Assembly (NCBI RefSeq): GCF_010915725.1
Contig: NZ_JAAIJR010000015.1
Coordinates: 1-64,000, forward strand
Origin: Thiorhodococcus mannitoliphagus
GTDB lineage: Bacteria; Pseudomonadota; Gammaproteobacteria; Chromatiales; Chromatiaceae
Reading direction: 5' to 3'
DNA length: 64,000 nt
The translations under genes and the position numbers were made by a program. Positions 10,149-18,760 of the stretch are shown piece by piece. Positions within the stretch are counted from its first letter, which is position 1; every line of letters begins with the position of its first letter. The notes under the pieces are model-generated. The model was not told the origin of the DNA. It saw only the letters and a program-made list of their open reading frames with translations, and did not search any database.

Positions 10149-10257
10149 TTAGCAAGTGTCCATCAATTGTCTCCCGCTGCGAGCGATGCCGCCCGAAATC
10201 CCCCCTAGCCCTCCTTTGCAAAAGGGGGTGGGAAGTTGTTGGTGGAGACTTTCTTAC
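10149..10257 (-). repeat. MITE-like repeat family A, copy 2
   Basis: Reverse-complement copy of the element at 47181-47285. Ends read TTAGCAAGTGTCCATCAA on the left and, reverse-complemented from the right, GTAAGAAAGTCTCCACCAAC, so the ends are imperfect inverted repeats. The centre has the run CCCCCTTTTGCAAAGGAGGG. It lies directly upstream of the Sel1-repeat gene and creates a misleading upstream ATG at 10156. Confidence 0.8.
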
Positions 10258-10284
10258 GATCACCCCACGAACAGAGGAGCAGTC

Positions 10285-10731
10285 ATGATGAGCGAAGACC
10301 AATCTGGTCTCGACATGGATCTCGCCAGCGGAATCGCTGCCTTCGAGTCGAAACAGTTCTCCCGAGCAACGGGCCTGCTATCACCGCTCGCGGAGCAAGG
10401 CAACATCGAGGCTCAGTACCGCATGGCCATCATGGCGCAGAACGGGCTCGGAATGCTGCCAAATCCGCTTCTGGCCTACAAATACATGAAGCATGCCGCT
10501 GAAGCCGGCCTGGGGCTCGCGCAACACGGCCTCGCCTTCATGTACATGCAAGGTGAATGCGTCGACCAGAATCCGGAAAAGGCCATCGCCTGGTTCCAGA
10601 AAGCCGCCGACCAGGGCTTGATCGGCTCCCTGACCACACTTGCGATGATGTACGAGGAAGGCCAAGGGGTCGAAAAAGACCCTGAAGAGGCCAAGCGGCT
10701 CTATCGACTTGCCGGTTTCGAGGAGCGCTGA
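10285..10731 (+). CDS. Sel1-repeat (SLR) protein
   Basis: A 148-residue protein when started at the ATG preceded by AGAGGAG (10272-10278). The longer frame from 10156 starts inside a repeat element and is rejected. It contains about three Sel1-like repeats, seen as A-x-Y-x-M-A-x-M-A-x-N-G-x-G, then G-L-A-x-M-Y-x-x-G, then L-A-M-M-Y-E-E-G-Q-G-V with D-x-E-E-A-x-R-L-Y. Such repeats are protein-interaction scaffolds. There is no signal peptide, so it is probably cytosolic. Function unknown. Confidence 0.85.
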   Translation: MMSEDQSGLDMDLASGIAAFESKQFSRATGLLSPLAEQGNIEAQYRMAIMAQNGLGMLPNPLLAYKYMKHAAEAGLGLAQHGLAFMYMQGECVDQNPEKAIAWFQKAADQGLIGSLTTLAMMYEEGQGVEKDPEEAKRLYRLAGFEER

Positions 10732-10814
10732 GTCAGGCACAACAAATCTCGGCAAATAGAGCCGCCAGCACTACCACTCACCGCACCGATTTCGCTATAC
10801 TTAAGAACTGCGTT

Positions 10815-10901
10815 GCCGGGGTGGCGAAATTGGTAGACGCATCAGACTCAAAATCTGACGGGGGCAACCCCGTGCCGGTTCGAGTCCGGCCCTCGGTACC
10901 A
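10815..10901 (+). tRNA. tRNA-Leu (CAA), integration target
   Basis: An 87-base class II tRNA: acceptor GCCGGGG, D-arm with GGTAGACGC, anticodon stem TCAGA/TCTGA with loop CTCAAAA (anticodon CAA), long variable arm CGGGGGCAACCCCGT, T-arm with TTCGAGT, and encoded ACCA. A TATACT box lies 14 bases upstream. Its 3' 58 bases are repeated exactly at 29611-29668, so it is the attachment site of the island that follows. Confidence 0.97.
10844..10901 (+). repeat. attL: 58-bp direct repeat in the tRNA-Leu 3' end
   Basis: Bases 10844-10901, from AGACTCAAAATC through the T-arm to the CCA end, are identical over 58 bases to 29611-29668. The repeat lies in the anticodon-to-3' half of tRNA-Leu, a usual crossover site for tyrosine recombinases. 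The tRNA stays intact on this side. Confidence 0.95.
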
Positions 10902-10911
10902 TAATCAGATC

Positions 10912-10945
10912 AAGGGCTTAGGCTTCACCGCCTAGGCCCTTTTTC
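10912..10945 (+). terminator. Rho-independent terminator after tRNA-Leu
   Basis: Hairpin AAGGGCTTAGGC...GCCTAGGCCCTT followed by TTTTTC. A closely related hairpin (29679-29709) follows the other attachment repeat, so the homology of the two junctions extends past the 58-bp core. Confidence 0.8.
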
Positions 10946-10962
10946 TTTGCTGTGATGCTCCA

Positions 10963-11125
10963 TGGCGCACTCACGGCGCACTTCCCCGCAACATTCCACA
11001 ACAAAAGCGCGTCCGGCCCGCCCGGAGTCCGCGATCCCACCTGCACCCCGAGACACAGCCCAAGCAAGGCCAATCATTCTCGTCGCAGGCTCGTTTTCGC
11101 GAGCGAATGCGCCCTCAGTGCGCCA
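10963..11125. promoter_or_regulatory. Clustered TGGCGCACT motifs, candidate integrase arm sites (left)
   Basis: TGGCGCACT occurs at 10963-10971, CGGCGCACT at 10974-10982, and the inverted form AGTGCGCCA at 11117-11125. The same nonamer reappears at the other end of the island (29488, 29499, 29729). Repeated short motifs near both attachment sites and next to int are what arm-type integrase or Xis sites would look like. This is inference. Confidence 0.4.
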
Positions 11126-11315
11126 TAACTCCGTGATGCGAAAAAAATACATTACTAACCAATATTTTGCGGCTACTCTCCATCAGACTTCATATCTGAT
11201 GTTGGTCTTTTTTGCCGTTTGTCGTAAGCTTTTGCTGTAGACGAACAGACCCCGAGTCGGCTGGTACCCGACCCGAGGCCCTGACCACTACCCGACCTGA
11301 ACAGGAGGCCCGGCA

Positions 11316-11366
11316 ATGGCTACCCCTAAGTATATCGCCCACAACTGCTCGGCCATGGGGAATTGA
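11316..11366 (+). CDS. Putative 16-residue leader peptide before integrase
   Basis: An ATG with a strong AGGAGG (11303-11308) eight bases upstream opens a 16-codon frame that stops at TGA, three bases before the integrase ATG at 11370. The peptide (MATPKYIAHNC, then SAMGN) matches nothing I know. The best ribosome-binding site in the region serves this mini-frame rather than int, which suggests translational coupling or a leader role. It could equally be chance. Confidence 0.35.
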   Translation: MATPKYIAHNCSAMGN

Positions 11367-11369
11367 CCC

Positions 11370-12467
11370 ATGGCCACCATCACCGAACGCACCGACAGCA
11401 CCGGTGCCACCAGCTATCGCGTCGAGGTTCGACTGAAGGGTCATCCGGCGCAGCGTGCCACCTTCACTCGCAAGACCGACGCCAAGAAGTGGGCGCAGCA
11501 GACCGAGGCTGCGATCCGCGAAGGCCGGCACTTCAAGACCATCGAGTCTCGTCGACACACCTTGTCGGACTTGATCGATCGTTACATCCGAGATGTCTTG
11601 CCCAGGCCACCCCGGAAGTCCAAGCGGCCCCGCAGTGCTAGGAGTATTGCCATCATCAAGTCACAGCTTGAGTGGTGGCGAGGCGAGTTGGGAGCCTATA
11701 CCTTGGCCGATCTTACGCCCGCCAAGATCGTCGAAGCGCGAGATAAACTCACCCGCACCATCAAGCGAGATGGCCAACCCATGTCCTCCTCGACCGTGGT
11801 CCGCTACATGGCACCACTGTCCCATGCCTTTGGTATCGCGGTCCGTGAGTGGGGCTGGATCGACGACTCTCCCATGCGAAAAGTGGAGCGGCCCACTGAG
11901 CCGGATGGGCGTGTGCGCTTCCTCTCCGACGAGGAACGTGAGGCGCTGCTGACTGCCTGCCGTGAATCCCGTAATCCGTGGCTGCACACGGTTGTTGTTC
12001 TGGCCTTATCCACGGGGATGCGCAAAGGAGAACTGATGGGTCTTCGCTGGCCTGACGTGGATTTGCCAAGAGGTCGGATTACCTTGCGTGAAACCAAGAA
12101 CGGCGAGACTCGCGTGGTTCCACTGACTGGTCCTGCTCTCGCCTTGCTGAAGGAGCACGCGAAGGTTAAACGGCTGGATACCGATTTGGTCTTTCCAGGA
12201 CAGGCCCGCCCCTCGAGTCCAGTTCAACCCGTCGACCTTCGGGCCGCATGGGAAGCGGCACTCAAACGGGCGGAGATCAAGGATTTCCATTTTCATGATC
12301 TTCGCCACACGACGGCCTCCTATCTCGCCATGAACGGTGCCAGCCTCGCCGAGATCGCCGAGGTCTTGGGCCACAAGACCCTGGCCATGGTGAAACGCTA
12401 TGCGCACCTGAGCGAGGCCCACACGGCTTCGGTGGTGGAACGGATGAACGCGAGGTTTCTCGCATGA
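11370..12467 (+). CDS. int: Tyrosine recombinase/integrase
   Basis: A 365-residue phage-type integrase. It has an N-terminal arm-binding-like domain (about 1-60), a core-binding SAM-like domain (about 65-170) and a C-terminal catalytic domain. The catalytic set is complete: Arg218 in STGMRKGE, His309 and Arg312 in HDLRH, His335 in LGHK, and nucleophile Tyr344 in RYAHL. It should catalyse integration and excision between the 58-bp repeats in the tRNA-Leu gene. The ATG lies three bases after a mini-frame stop. The stop overlaps the next gene by four bases, so the two are probably co-translated. Confidence 0.95.
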   Translation: MATITERTDSTGATSYRVEVRLKGHPAQRATFTRKTDAKKWAQQTEAAIREGRHFKTIESRRHTLSDLIDRYIRDVLPRPPRKSKRPRSARSIAIIKSQLEWWRGELGAYTLADLTPAKIVEARDKLTRTIKRDGQPMSSSTVVRYMAPLSHAFGIAVREWGWIDDSPMRKVERPTEPDGRVRFLSDEEREALLTACRESRNPWLHTVVVLALSTGMRKGELMGLRWPDVDLPRGRITLRETKNGETRVVPLTGPALALLKEHAKVKRLDTDLVFPGQARPSSPVQPVDLRAAWEAALKRAEIKDFHFHDLRHTTASYLAMNGASLAEIAEVLGHKTLAMVKRYAHLSEAHTASVVERMNARFLA

Positions 12468-13072
12468 CGGTCGACTGGTCTCTCTACGAACGCCCCCACT
12501 ACACTATTGCGGAAATCGTGCGCTATTGGTGCAAGCTGCCCGATCAGAAGAACCTGTCTCTCGACCCAAAGACGCGCCTACCAGTGGCTGATCCAGACCA
12601 CCCCGAGATCAAAGTCCGCACGGATATTTTGGTAGACGCTATCGAGTCCTACCAATTACGGCATGAGGCCGCTCGGGATCAGAAGTCCCGCTACAGCAGA
12701 GGCGAAGGTATTCAATGGCGCCACAAAGTCGTGCGCAGAGACGACCTCAAGGATTGGTTTTGGCGTTATAGGTCGGAACGCCCGCCCTTTCTTTTTTGGG
12801 AGGAGATCAGCGAGGAAGAGACACCCTCAAGATGGCCATTCACTCACGACACGAAATTGCTAGAGATGGTCCGCTGGGTCATCCAGCAGTATTGGGAGGA
12901 CAAAGACCCAGAGCTTTGGCCGACCAAGGAGCTTGTCGTTGAGAAGCTCAAGGATTTGCATGGACTCACGCAGAACGAGGCGGAAGCCGTGGACCTGGTG
13001 ACGCGGCATGACTCCAGACGGCGATCTTCGCCCCAGGTACCACCTAGCAAAGCCAGCAAACACAAAGGCTGA
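12464..13072 (+). CDS. Hypothetical island protein, co-translated with int
   Basis: A 202-residue protein whose ATG overlaps the integrase stop (ATGA). It is rich in charged and aromatic residues and has no membrane segment or signal. The start YERPHYTIAEIVRYWCKL looks like a helical DNA-binding segment of the kind found in small phage/island regulators, and a C-terminal helical pair (ELVVEKLKDLHGLTQNEAEA) precedes a basic tail. I do not recognise a named family. Position beside int and before an AlpA-like gene suggests a role in excision, replication control or regulation. Confidence 0.7.
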   Translation: MTVDWSLYERPHYTIAEIVRYWCKLPDQKNLSLDPKTRLPVADPDHPEIKVRTDILVDAIESYQLRHEAARDQKSRYSRGEGIQWRHKVVRRDDLKDWFWRYRSERPPFLFWEEISEEETPSRWPFTHDTKLLEMVRWVIQQYWEDKDPELWPTKELVVEKLKDLHGLTQNEAEAVDLVTRHDSRRRSSPQVPPSKASKHKG

Positions 13073-13205
13073 AGGCCCATTCACGCCTGAGGTGCCACCT
13101 CGCAAGTGGCACCTGTACCCACTAAAACCGCCCGCCGAAACCGCCAATAGTTCGCACCATCGCAAGCCTCAATCCGTGGCTTGCAGTGACCGCGAGGTGC
13201 GAATC

Positions 13206-13421
13206 ATGCCCACAATTCCAGAAACCCGTCTGATTCCCGTTCCGCGTTGGAACGACTACCACGCTTGGCCCCCTCAAGGCGGATTGCGTCACCTGATCTT
13301 CTACGCCGAGACCAATGGTTTCGCCAGCGCTTTCAATCGGGTCGGTCGGCGCGTCCTCATCGACGAGTCGGAATTCTTCCGCATCGTGGCGGCCCGCAAC
13401 ACGAATGACCAAGCCGCTTAG
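13206..13421 (+). CDS. AlpA/excisionase-like DNA-binding protein
   Basis: A 71-residue protein from the ATG preceded by GAGG (13194-13197). The longer upstream frame has no ribosome-binding site. The segment WPPQGGLRHLIF, then NGF...VGRRVLIDESEFFR, has the MerR-like winged-helix pattern of AlpA/Xis-type proteins encoded in integrative elements, in which a GR-x-L/V-L/I-D/S turn is typical. Such proteins bend attachment DNA or activate integrase expression. Location two genes from int fits. Confidence 0.65.
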   Translation: MPTIPETRLIPVPRWNDYHAWPPQGGLRHLIFYAETNGFASAFNRVGRRVLIDESEFFRIVAARNTNDQAA

Positions 13422-13432
13422 GAGAACGCGCA

Positions 13433-13585
13433 ATGAGTAAGACAAGATCTCATCGCGCGGCTTGGCGCGAAAAGCAGCAACGTCGATATGAAAAAGCCAC
13501 GGGTGATGACCGTGGCTTTGAGACGCAGAGAGATTCAGCGTATTCTTTGAGCCGTCGCGGGCGCCCGGCAAGGCAACCCGCATAA
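13433..13585 (+). CDS. Small basic ORF of 50 residues, doubtful
   Basis: ATG with AGGAG eight bases upstream (13420-13424) opens a 50-codon frame (begins MSKTRSHRAAWREKQQRRYE) rich in Arg and Lys. It overlaps a strong hairpin (13493-13519, AAAGCCACGG...CCGTGGCTTT). The frame could be a small nucleic-acid-binding protein, or the hairpin could be the terminator of the int operon and the frame accidental. Confidence 0.35.
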   Translation: MSKTRSHRAAWREKQQRRYEKATGDDRGFETQRDSAYSLSRRGRPARQPA

Positions 13586-13706
13586 AGCAATCCGACCGTT
13601 ACTCGGCTTGCACCGGCAGGACAATTCTACCTGATCCCAGGGCGTCTTGCGCCTGCCCCTGCCCGCCTGTGTGCGGTCGGTTCACTCTTTTGACGAGGAA
13701 CCGACC

Positions 13707-16700
13707 ATGCCCAAGAATAACGCCCGCAAGGGCATCCAAATCAAGCAAAACATCGGCACGACCGTCATCCCTGACGAGTCGCCCCCGATCCAGTCGTCGC
13801 CATCATCGATCGCCAACGACGCGGAGATTGCGCATCAGTCACCGATTCACGGCGATCTTGCCGTCACGCTGGTCCATTCCCAACGCCCAGCTCAACTGAA
13901 CAAGGTCTTTACCTGGACCGAAGACGGACTCACCAAGACCGCCTCGGCGCAGTTGACGCGCGGACGCTGCGAGCGGCGATTCGTCGCTGATCTGAATGCC
14001 TTCGCCGAGTTGCTGGATGGCATCGCTCCGAACGTGGCCGTGCTCTACGGAGTCACTGAACGCGCAACGGCGCCTCTGGTCTCGACCAAGCATTTCCAAG
14101 AAGAGGGCGACGCGATCACGCGCACCCGCCGCTTCTTCGGATTCCGCCGTGCCCCTGGCCTCATGATGCTGGACCACGACCCGCACGGGGATCGACGCCT
14201 CTCGCCCGATGACCTGATTACCGCACTCCATCGCGCGGCACCCGTCCTGCAGGAGGCATCCTTGCTCTGGCGTCCCTCGGCCTCCAGTGGGGTCGTCCTG
14301 CCCGATGGGACCGAGACCGGTTTGCAGGGGCAGCGCCTCTATCTTCCCGTGACCAATGCCGCCCTGATTCCCGAGGCCGGCAAGGCGCTCGAAGCGCTGT
14401 TGTGGGCGAACGGCGACGGCTGGATCGAGGTCGGCAAGGCGGGACAGGCACTCACGCGGACGCTCATCGACACGACCGTCTGGCAGCCGGAACGCCTCGA
14501 TTTCGTGGCCCCTCCCACACTGAAAGACGGATTGACCCGGCGTGCCCCGCCAGCCTGTCTCATCGGCGACTCGAACCGGCAGTTCGATCTACAGACGCTC
14601 ATCGATTTAGCGGATGGGACGATTCGCGCGCAAGCCGCCGCGAATATCAAGGCGGCCAAATCCGGCAAGAGTGACGCTCTTACCTTGGCCCGTGACGCAT
14701 GGATCGAGGAGCAAGCGGCCGCACTGGCCGAAAAGGGCCAGATCACGCTGGAGTCGGCGCGCGCGACCCTGCGCACCGCCGCGACCCAGTTCACGCTCAC
14801 CGGCGACTTCCGCTTGCTGGCAAGCGATGGGGCTGAAGTCAGTGTCGGCACAATTCTGGACAACCCATCCCGCTGGCACGGCAAACGGTTCGCGGACCCA
14901 CTGGAGCCCGAGTACAGCCAGGATCGGCGCATCGCCTGGGTCAACCTGCGCAGTGGCGGTCGGCCTTACCTCTGGTCCCATGCGCATGGCGGACGGCGCT
15001 TCTACCTGGTCCGTCCGAGCAAGCGCGTCCGCCTCGTCAAAGGCGAGCGTGGGCGCGTGGTCGACAACTGTCTGGACCTGCTGCGCGAGCGCGGTGAGCT
15101 GTTCGACTTCGGCGAGGGCGCGGCCCTGGTGCGGATGACCGAGGACGCGCGAGCCGTACCGGTGTCGCGGGACTGGCTGGTCGATCATTTCGATCGCACC
15201 ATCCGCTTCTACGTGGAGGTGCTGCGTAAGGAAGATGGCGTCGATGTCGTCAAACAGGAAGACACGGATGCCCCGACCTGGGCGGCCTCGCGCATCCTGG
15301 CCAAGGACGGCGAGCGCGGTCTGTCGCGACTGAATGCGGTGATCACGGCACCGACCCTGCGGGCGGACGGATCGATCCTGTCGGCCCCTGGGTACGACGC
15401 CCCGAGCCGCTTGTTACTGCTGTCGAACGTCCCCGAGCTGCCGCATGTGCCGCTCAATCCGAGCCTGGACGACGCCCGCCGCGCGCTCGCGCGGCTCTGG
15501 GCACCCGTGGCCGAGTTCCCCTTGGTCGACGCGGTGGCGCGCGGCGTCACCCTAGCCGCGATGCTGACCGCCTGCATCCGCGCCAGCTTGACCACGGCGC
15601 CCGGTTTCGCCTGGGATGCGCCCGCCGCCGGCACCGGCAAGACCCTGCTGGCGCAGACCATCGGCGTTCTTCTCTCGGGCGACATTCCACCCGCGCTACC
15701 GCCGGCCTCGGCGCAGGACGAGGAAGCCCGCAAGCGCCTCTTCTCGGCCCTGCGCGAGAATCACCGCACCATTCTCTGGGACAACATCCGCGAGCCGTTC
15801 GGCAATGCGGCGCTGGACGCCTTCCTGACGGCGCCGACCTTCACCGATCGTATCCTGGGGAAGTCCGAGACGGCGACCCTGCCGAATCGCGCGCTCTTCC
15901 TGGCCACCGGGAACAACCTGCGGCTAGTGGGCGACACCTGCCGGCGCATCCTGATTGCACGACTGGACGCCCAGACCGAGAAGCCCTACGCCCGCGAGTT
16001 CGACTTCGACCCGGCACAGATGGCGGTCGCGCGCCGCGATGAGCTGGTGGTCGCGGCCCTGACGCTCATCCGCACCTGGATCACGGCCGGACGATCACGA
16101 CTGGGAGCCGGTCGCACCGCCTCCTTCGAGACCTGGGACGAGCTGGTTCGACAGCCCGTCTGCTGGGTCGCAAGTTGGAGTCAGACACTGTCGTTCGACG
16201 ATCCCCTCAAGGCGACCGAGCGCGCCTTCGAGGCCGATCCCGAGACGGCGAAACTCGGCGCGTTGCTCGAAGCCGTTCGCGCGATGACCGAAGATGCCTC
16301 TCCGACCAGTCGCGGCACGATCAGCCACACCGTGGCGCAGATGATCGCCTGGGCAAACGCCGAGCAGCACGACGACTCGGACGCGCAGCGCGAAGCCCGA
16401 CAGAGCCTGCACGACGCCTTGAGCGAGATCGCGGCCGAGCGCTCGGGCACCATCAATCCGCGCATTCTGGGGCGCTGGATCGAGCGCAACGCCGAGCGGC
16501 GCGTCAGTGGGTTGCGCTTCGTCCAGGATGGAGAGCTGCGTCGTGCCAAGCGCTGGCGGGTGGTGGCCGATGTTTCGAGCCATGTCGAAATCAACTCTCA
16601 GAAACACACAAACTCACACCCGAAAGATGACGATGCGCGACGACCAACCCCTTGGGATGTCGGCGCCGAGTGTGAGTTTGTGAGTTCCGACGAGTTATTT

Positions 16701-16745
16701 GCCGGTGCCCGCGAAACGGGTCAGGTCGTCGAGGGCGAGCTATGA
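13707..16745 (+). CDS. Primase/helicase-like replication ATPase of the island
   Basis: A 1012-residue protein from the ATG preceded by GAGGA; an in-frame ATG 60 bases upstream has no such site. The C-terminal part has an NTPase core: Walker A APAAGTGKT with Lys645, a Walker B-like HRTILWDNI, a sensor-like FLATGNN and a downstream RRILIARLD. This resembles the helicase domain of plasmid and satellite primase-helicases. The N-terminal part (about 60-330) could hold a primase-polymerase-type fold (RAPGLMMLDHDPHG carries paired acidic residues), but that is uncertain. The C-terminal tail is hydrophilic. It probably replicates the excised island. The ATGA overlap couples it to the next gene. Confidence 0.7.
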   Translation: MPKNNARKGIQIKQNIGTTVIPDESPPIQSSPSSIANDAEIAHQSPIHGDLAVTLVHSQRPAQLNKVFTWTEDGLTKTASAQLTRGRCERRFVADLNAFAELLDGIAPNVAVLYGVTERATAPLVSTKHFQEEGDAITRTRRFFGFRRAPGLMMLDHDPHGDRRLSPDDLITALHRAAPVLQEASLLWRPSASSGVVLPDGTETGLQGQRLYLPVTNAALIPEAGKALEALLWANGDGWIEVGKAGQALTRTLIDTTVWQPERLDFVAPPTLKDGLTRRAPPACLIGDSNRQFDLQTLIDLADGTIRAQAAANIKAAKSGKSDALTLARDAWIEEQAAALAEKGQITLESARATLRTAATQFTLTGDFRLLASDGAEVSVGTILDNPSRWHGKRFADPLEPEYSQDRRIAWVNLRSGGRPYLWSHAHGGRRFYLVRPSKRVRLVKGERGRVVDNCLDLLRERGELFDFGEGAALVRMTEDARAVPVSRDWLVDHFDRTIRFYVEVLRKEDGVDVVKQEDTDAPTWAASRILAKDGERGLSRLNAVITAPTLRADGSILSAPGYDAPSRLLLLSNVPELPHVPLNPSLDDARRALARLWAPVAEFPLVDAVARGVTLAAMLTACIRASLTTAPGFAWDAPAAGTGKTLLAQTIGVLLSGDIPPALPPASAQDEEARKRLFSALRENHRTILWDNIREPFGNAALDAFLTAPTFTDRILGKSETATLPNRALFLATGNNLRLVGDTCRRILIARLDAQTEKPYAREFDFDPAQMAVARRDELVVAALTLIRTWITAGRSRLGAGRTASFETWDELVRQPVCWVASWSQTLSFDDPLKATERAFEADPETAKLGALLEAVRAMTEDASPTSRGTISHTVAQMIAWANAEQHDDSDAQREARQSLHDALSEIAAERSGTINPRILGRWIERNAERRVSGLRFVQDGELRRAKRWRVVADVSSHVEINSQKHTNSHPKDDDARRPTPWDVGAECEFVSSDELFAGARETGQVVEGEL

Positions 16746-17254
16746 CCGCCACCGCCCTCCTCGCTGATCTGGCCGCGCATGGGATTGAGTTGAGGGTCAC
16801 CGATCGCGGCACCTTGCGCTACCAGGGCGACAAGGCCGCCGTGCATGGTTGGCTGCCGCAGATCCGCAAGTACAAGACCGAGTTGATCGGGCTGTTGCGC
16901 AATTGCCATCCACCAGACATTCCACCACTGAGCGCCGAGCAGCGGGCCGCCATCACCGAGGCCATCGGAGAGCGCGCGGCCATCATGGAACACGATGGCG
17001 GTCTCACGCGCCAGCAGGCCGAGGTCCAGGCTGCGCACGCTATGCGCGTCTACCGTTATCGTGTCACAGACCATCCGAACGACTGGCTGACCCTGATCGC
17101 TCCTGGCAGCGACCTGGACGATGCACGGAAAGCGCTCATCTGGCGCTTCGGCGAGCAGCGGTTGATCGAGGTACGAGAGGCCATCGATCAGGGGTTTCAG
17201 ACGTTGGACACCAACGTCGAGACGCCCCCAAAGAAACCTCTGTTTTCCAATTGA
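16742..17254 (+). CDS. TubC N-terminal docking-domain-like island protein
   Basis: A 170-residue protein overlapping the primase-like gene by four bases. The first 50 residues (LLADLAAHGIELRV, GTLRYQGDKAAV, LPQIRKYKTELIGLLR) match the TubC_N-like fold common in plasmid and island proteins linked to primases. The rest (AAITEAIGERAAIMEHDGG, then QQAEVQAAHAMRVY) is a helical region also seen in such accessory replication proteins. It is probably a partner or regulatory subunit of the upstream ATPase; its function has not been shown. Confidence 0.6.
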   Translation: MTATALLADLAAHGIELRVTDRGTLRYQGDKAAVHGWLPQIRKYKTELIGLLRNCHPPDIPPLSAEQRAAITEAIGERAAIMEHDGGLTRQQAEVQAAHAMRVYRYRVTDHPNDWLTLIAPGSDLDDARKALIWRFGEQRLIEVREAIDQGFQTLDTNVETPPKKPLFSN

Positions 17255-17282
17255 TTTAGGCAAAACCAGCGAGGTTCACGAC

Positions 17283-17915
17283 ATGGGCGGATGGGGCTCA
17301 GGAGGCTATCAGGTGCGGCACAAGGGCGCGACCACCGACATGCGCCAGCTCGATGTCCGGGACTTGGCCCGCAAGGGGCGGCTCTATTCGGGCATGTCCA
17401 CGGTCATGTCTTGGAACCGTGGCAGCGAGCCTTACGACTCAATGTCTCTGCGGGCGGAAGGTGACACCTTGATCGCCGAATACAGCCGGCAGGTCGACGG
17501 CGGTGAGTGGCAGCCACGCCAGGAAACGCTCGACATCCAGCGCACACCCTGCCATCTCGGTGGCTCCCGCCCCTGGTTTCACTGCCCAGTCTGCTGGCGG
17601 CGGTGCGCCATCCTCTACTTCACCCAACATGGCTTTCTGTGCCGAACCTGTGCCGAGCTGAACTATCCCAGCACCCGGCAAACGCCTCGGGATCGCGCCT
17701 TGCTCCGGGTTCAAGCCATTCGGAGACGACTCGGCTGGCCGATCGCCTGGTTCCAGCCGGACGGCGCCAAGCCCGAGGGCATGCGATGGCGCGAATACTA
17801 TCGCTTGGTGTGGAAGCATGACGCGGAATTGCAGAAGGTACTGACTTCACTGGATGCGTGGTTGGACAAGCAGCACCACGCCCTGGAGAAACGAATCAAG
17901 AGCAAGAAGACATGA
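17283..17915 (+). CDS. Zinc-ribbon protein, MGGWGSG-type, unknown function
   Basis: A 210-residue protein starting MGGWGSGGY. It has a four-cysteine zinc-ribbon-like pair: CPVCWRRC around residue 101 and CRTCAELNY around residue 119. A basic C-terminal helical region ends RIKSKKT. The glycine-rich start plus Cys pairs recur in hypothetical proteins of mobile elements, so nucleic-acid binding is plausible. Its stop overlaps the next start by four bases (ATGA). Confidence 0.7.
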   Translation: MGGWGSGGYQVRHKGATTDMRQLDVRDLARKGRLYSGMSTVMSWNRGSEPYDSMSLRAEGDTLIAEYSRQVDGGEWQPRQETLDIQRTPCHLGGSRPWFHCPVCWRRCAILYFTQHGFLCRTCAELNYPSTRQTPRDRALLRVQAIRRRLGWPIAWFQPDGAKPEGMRWREYYRLVWKHDAELQKVLTSLDAWLDKQHHALEKRIKSKKT

Positions 17916-18259
17916 CCGAAACAGTGAGCCGAAAGAAGCCTGGGAAGCCGATCTGTGGCGCACGCACCCGACGCGGCACTCGATGTCAGTGCAAGCCGGT
18001 GCGGGGCGGACGCTGCAAGCTGCATGGCGGCGCGAGCACGGGACCGACGACGACCGAGGGCAAGGCGCAGTCGACGGAGAACCTGAAGCGAGCCCGCGCG
18101 GCGCTCAACTCGCCTCTACATGCCGAGGCCCGGCGTGAGCGTGCGCTCAAGGGGTGGAAAACCCGACGACGCGCGGCAGAACGGCGCAGACTGATCGAAT
18201 TGGGGCGGCAAGCTGGCATGTCTGCTTGGTGGTTCGTGGCAGTGGAGAAAACATGGTGA
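17912..18259 (+). CDS. HGGxSTG-domain protein
   Basis: A 115-residue protein beginning at the ATG that overlaps the previous stop. It carries CGARTRRGTRCQ and GRCKLHGGASTGPTT, the signature of the small HGGxSTG domain found in phages and islands, with four conserved Cys/His that could bind zinc. A basic helical tail (RRERALKGWKTRRRAAERRR) follows. Function unknown, DNA binding likely. The family is a marker of mobile DNA. Confidence 0.75.
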   Translation: MTETVSRKKPGKPICGARTRRGTRCQCKPVRGGRCKLHGGASTGPTTTEGKAQSTENLKRARAALNSPLHAEARRERALKGWKTRRRAAERRRLIELGRQAGMSAWWFVAVEKTW

Positions 18260-18386
18260 GCAGGGTTTTGTGACCAATATCGTGCGCGCGCGTCTTGGGC
18301 TTGGTGATGACCAGTTGCGTATTGAACGACGGGGCCAAGACATTGAATCGCCATGTAACCGACGAAGCATGTAGAGGATCAAATCG

Positions 18387-18680
18387 ATGGCAACAACAGC
18401 GGAACAGGCCCGCTATCGGGCGCGGGACGACAAAAAACTGGTGCAGGTTCGGCTATCTCCAGACGCGGTGGACGTCTTGGACAGGATTGTGAGAAAGCGC
18501 GGCGCATCAGGTCGAGCCGAAATTCTTGAAGACCTCCTCACGGCATCGGCCCCGGAACCCATCTGGCTGGTATCATTCGCCGCCCACCTGCTTCGCGCCT
18601 ATTTCAAGCAAACCGGCGAGTCACTGACAAGGGCAGTGAATGCCAGCGGCCGAGTGGACCTATTGATTCATCGCCAATGA
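18387..18680 (+). CDS. Ribbon-helix-helix-like small regulator
   Basis: A 97-residue protein. After a basic start, KLVQVRLSPDAVDVLDRI and the following GRAEILEDLL give a beta-strand then two helices as in ribbon-helix-helix repressors. The C-terminal part (LLRAYFKQTGESL) is unassigned. It lies directly upstream of hsdM by 80 bases and could regulate the restriction operon. Confidence 0.6.
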   Translation: MATTAEQARYRARDDKKLVQVRLSPDAVDVLDRIVRKRGASGRAEILEDLLTASAPEPIWLVSFAAHLLRAYFKQTGESLTRAVNASGRVDLLIHRQ

Positions 18681-18760
18681 TTTCGGTCAGAGCTTGCATC
18701 AAGCCTGATCGACGGTAACGCGCCCGCAACCAGACCAGTACGACAGGAATCCGCCCCCCG

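Noticed and set aside
10156-10284. Upstream start for the Sel1-repeat gene
   Set aside because: Lies within MITE-like repeat A copy 2; the ATG at 10285 has AGAGGAG.
10925-11240. Short frames between tRNA-Leu and the integrase
   Set aside because: No ribosome-binding sites or recognisable products; the region looks like attachment-site DNA.
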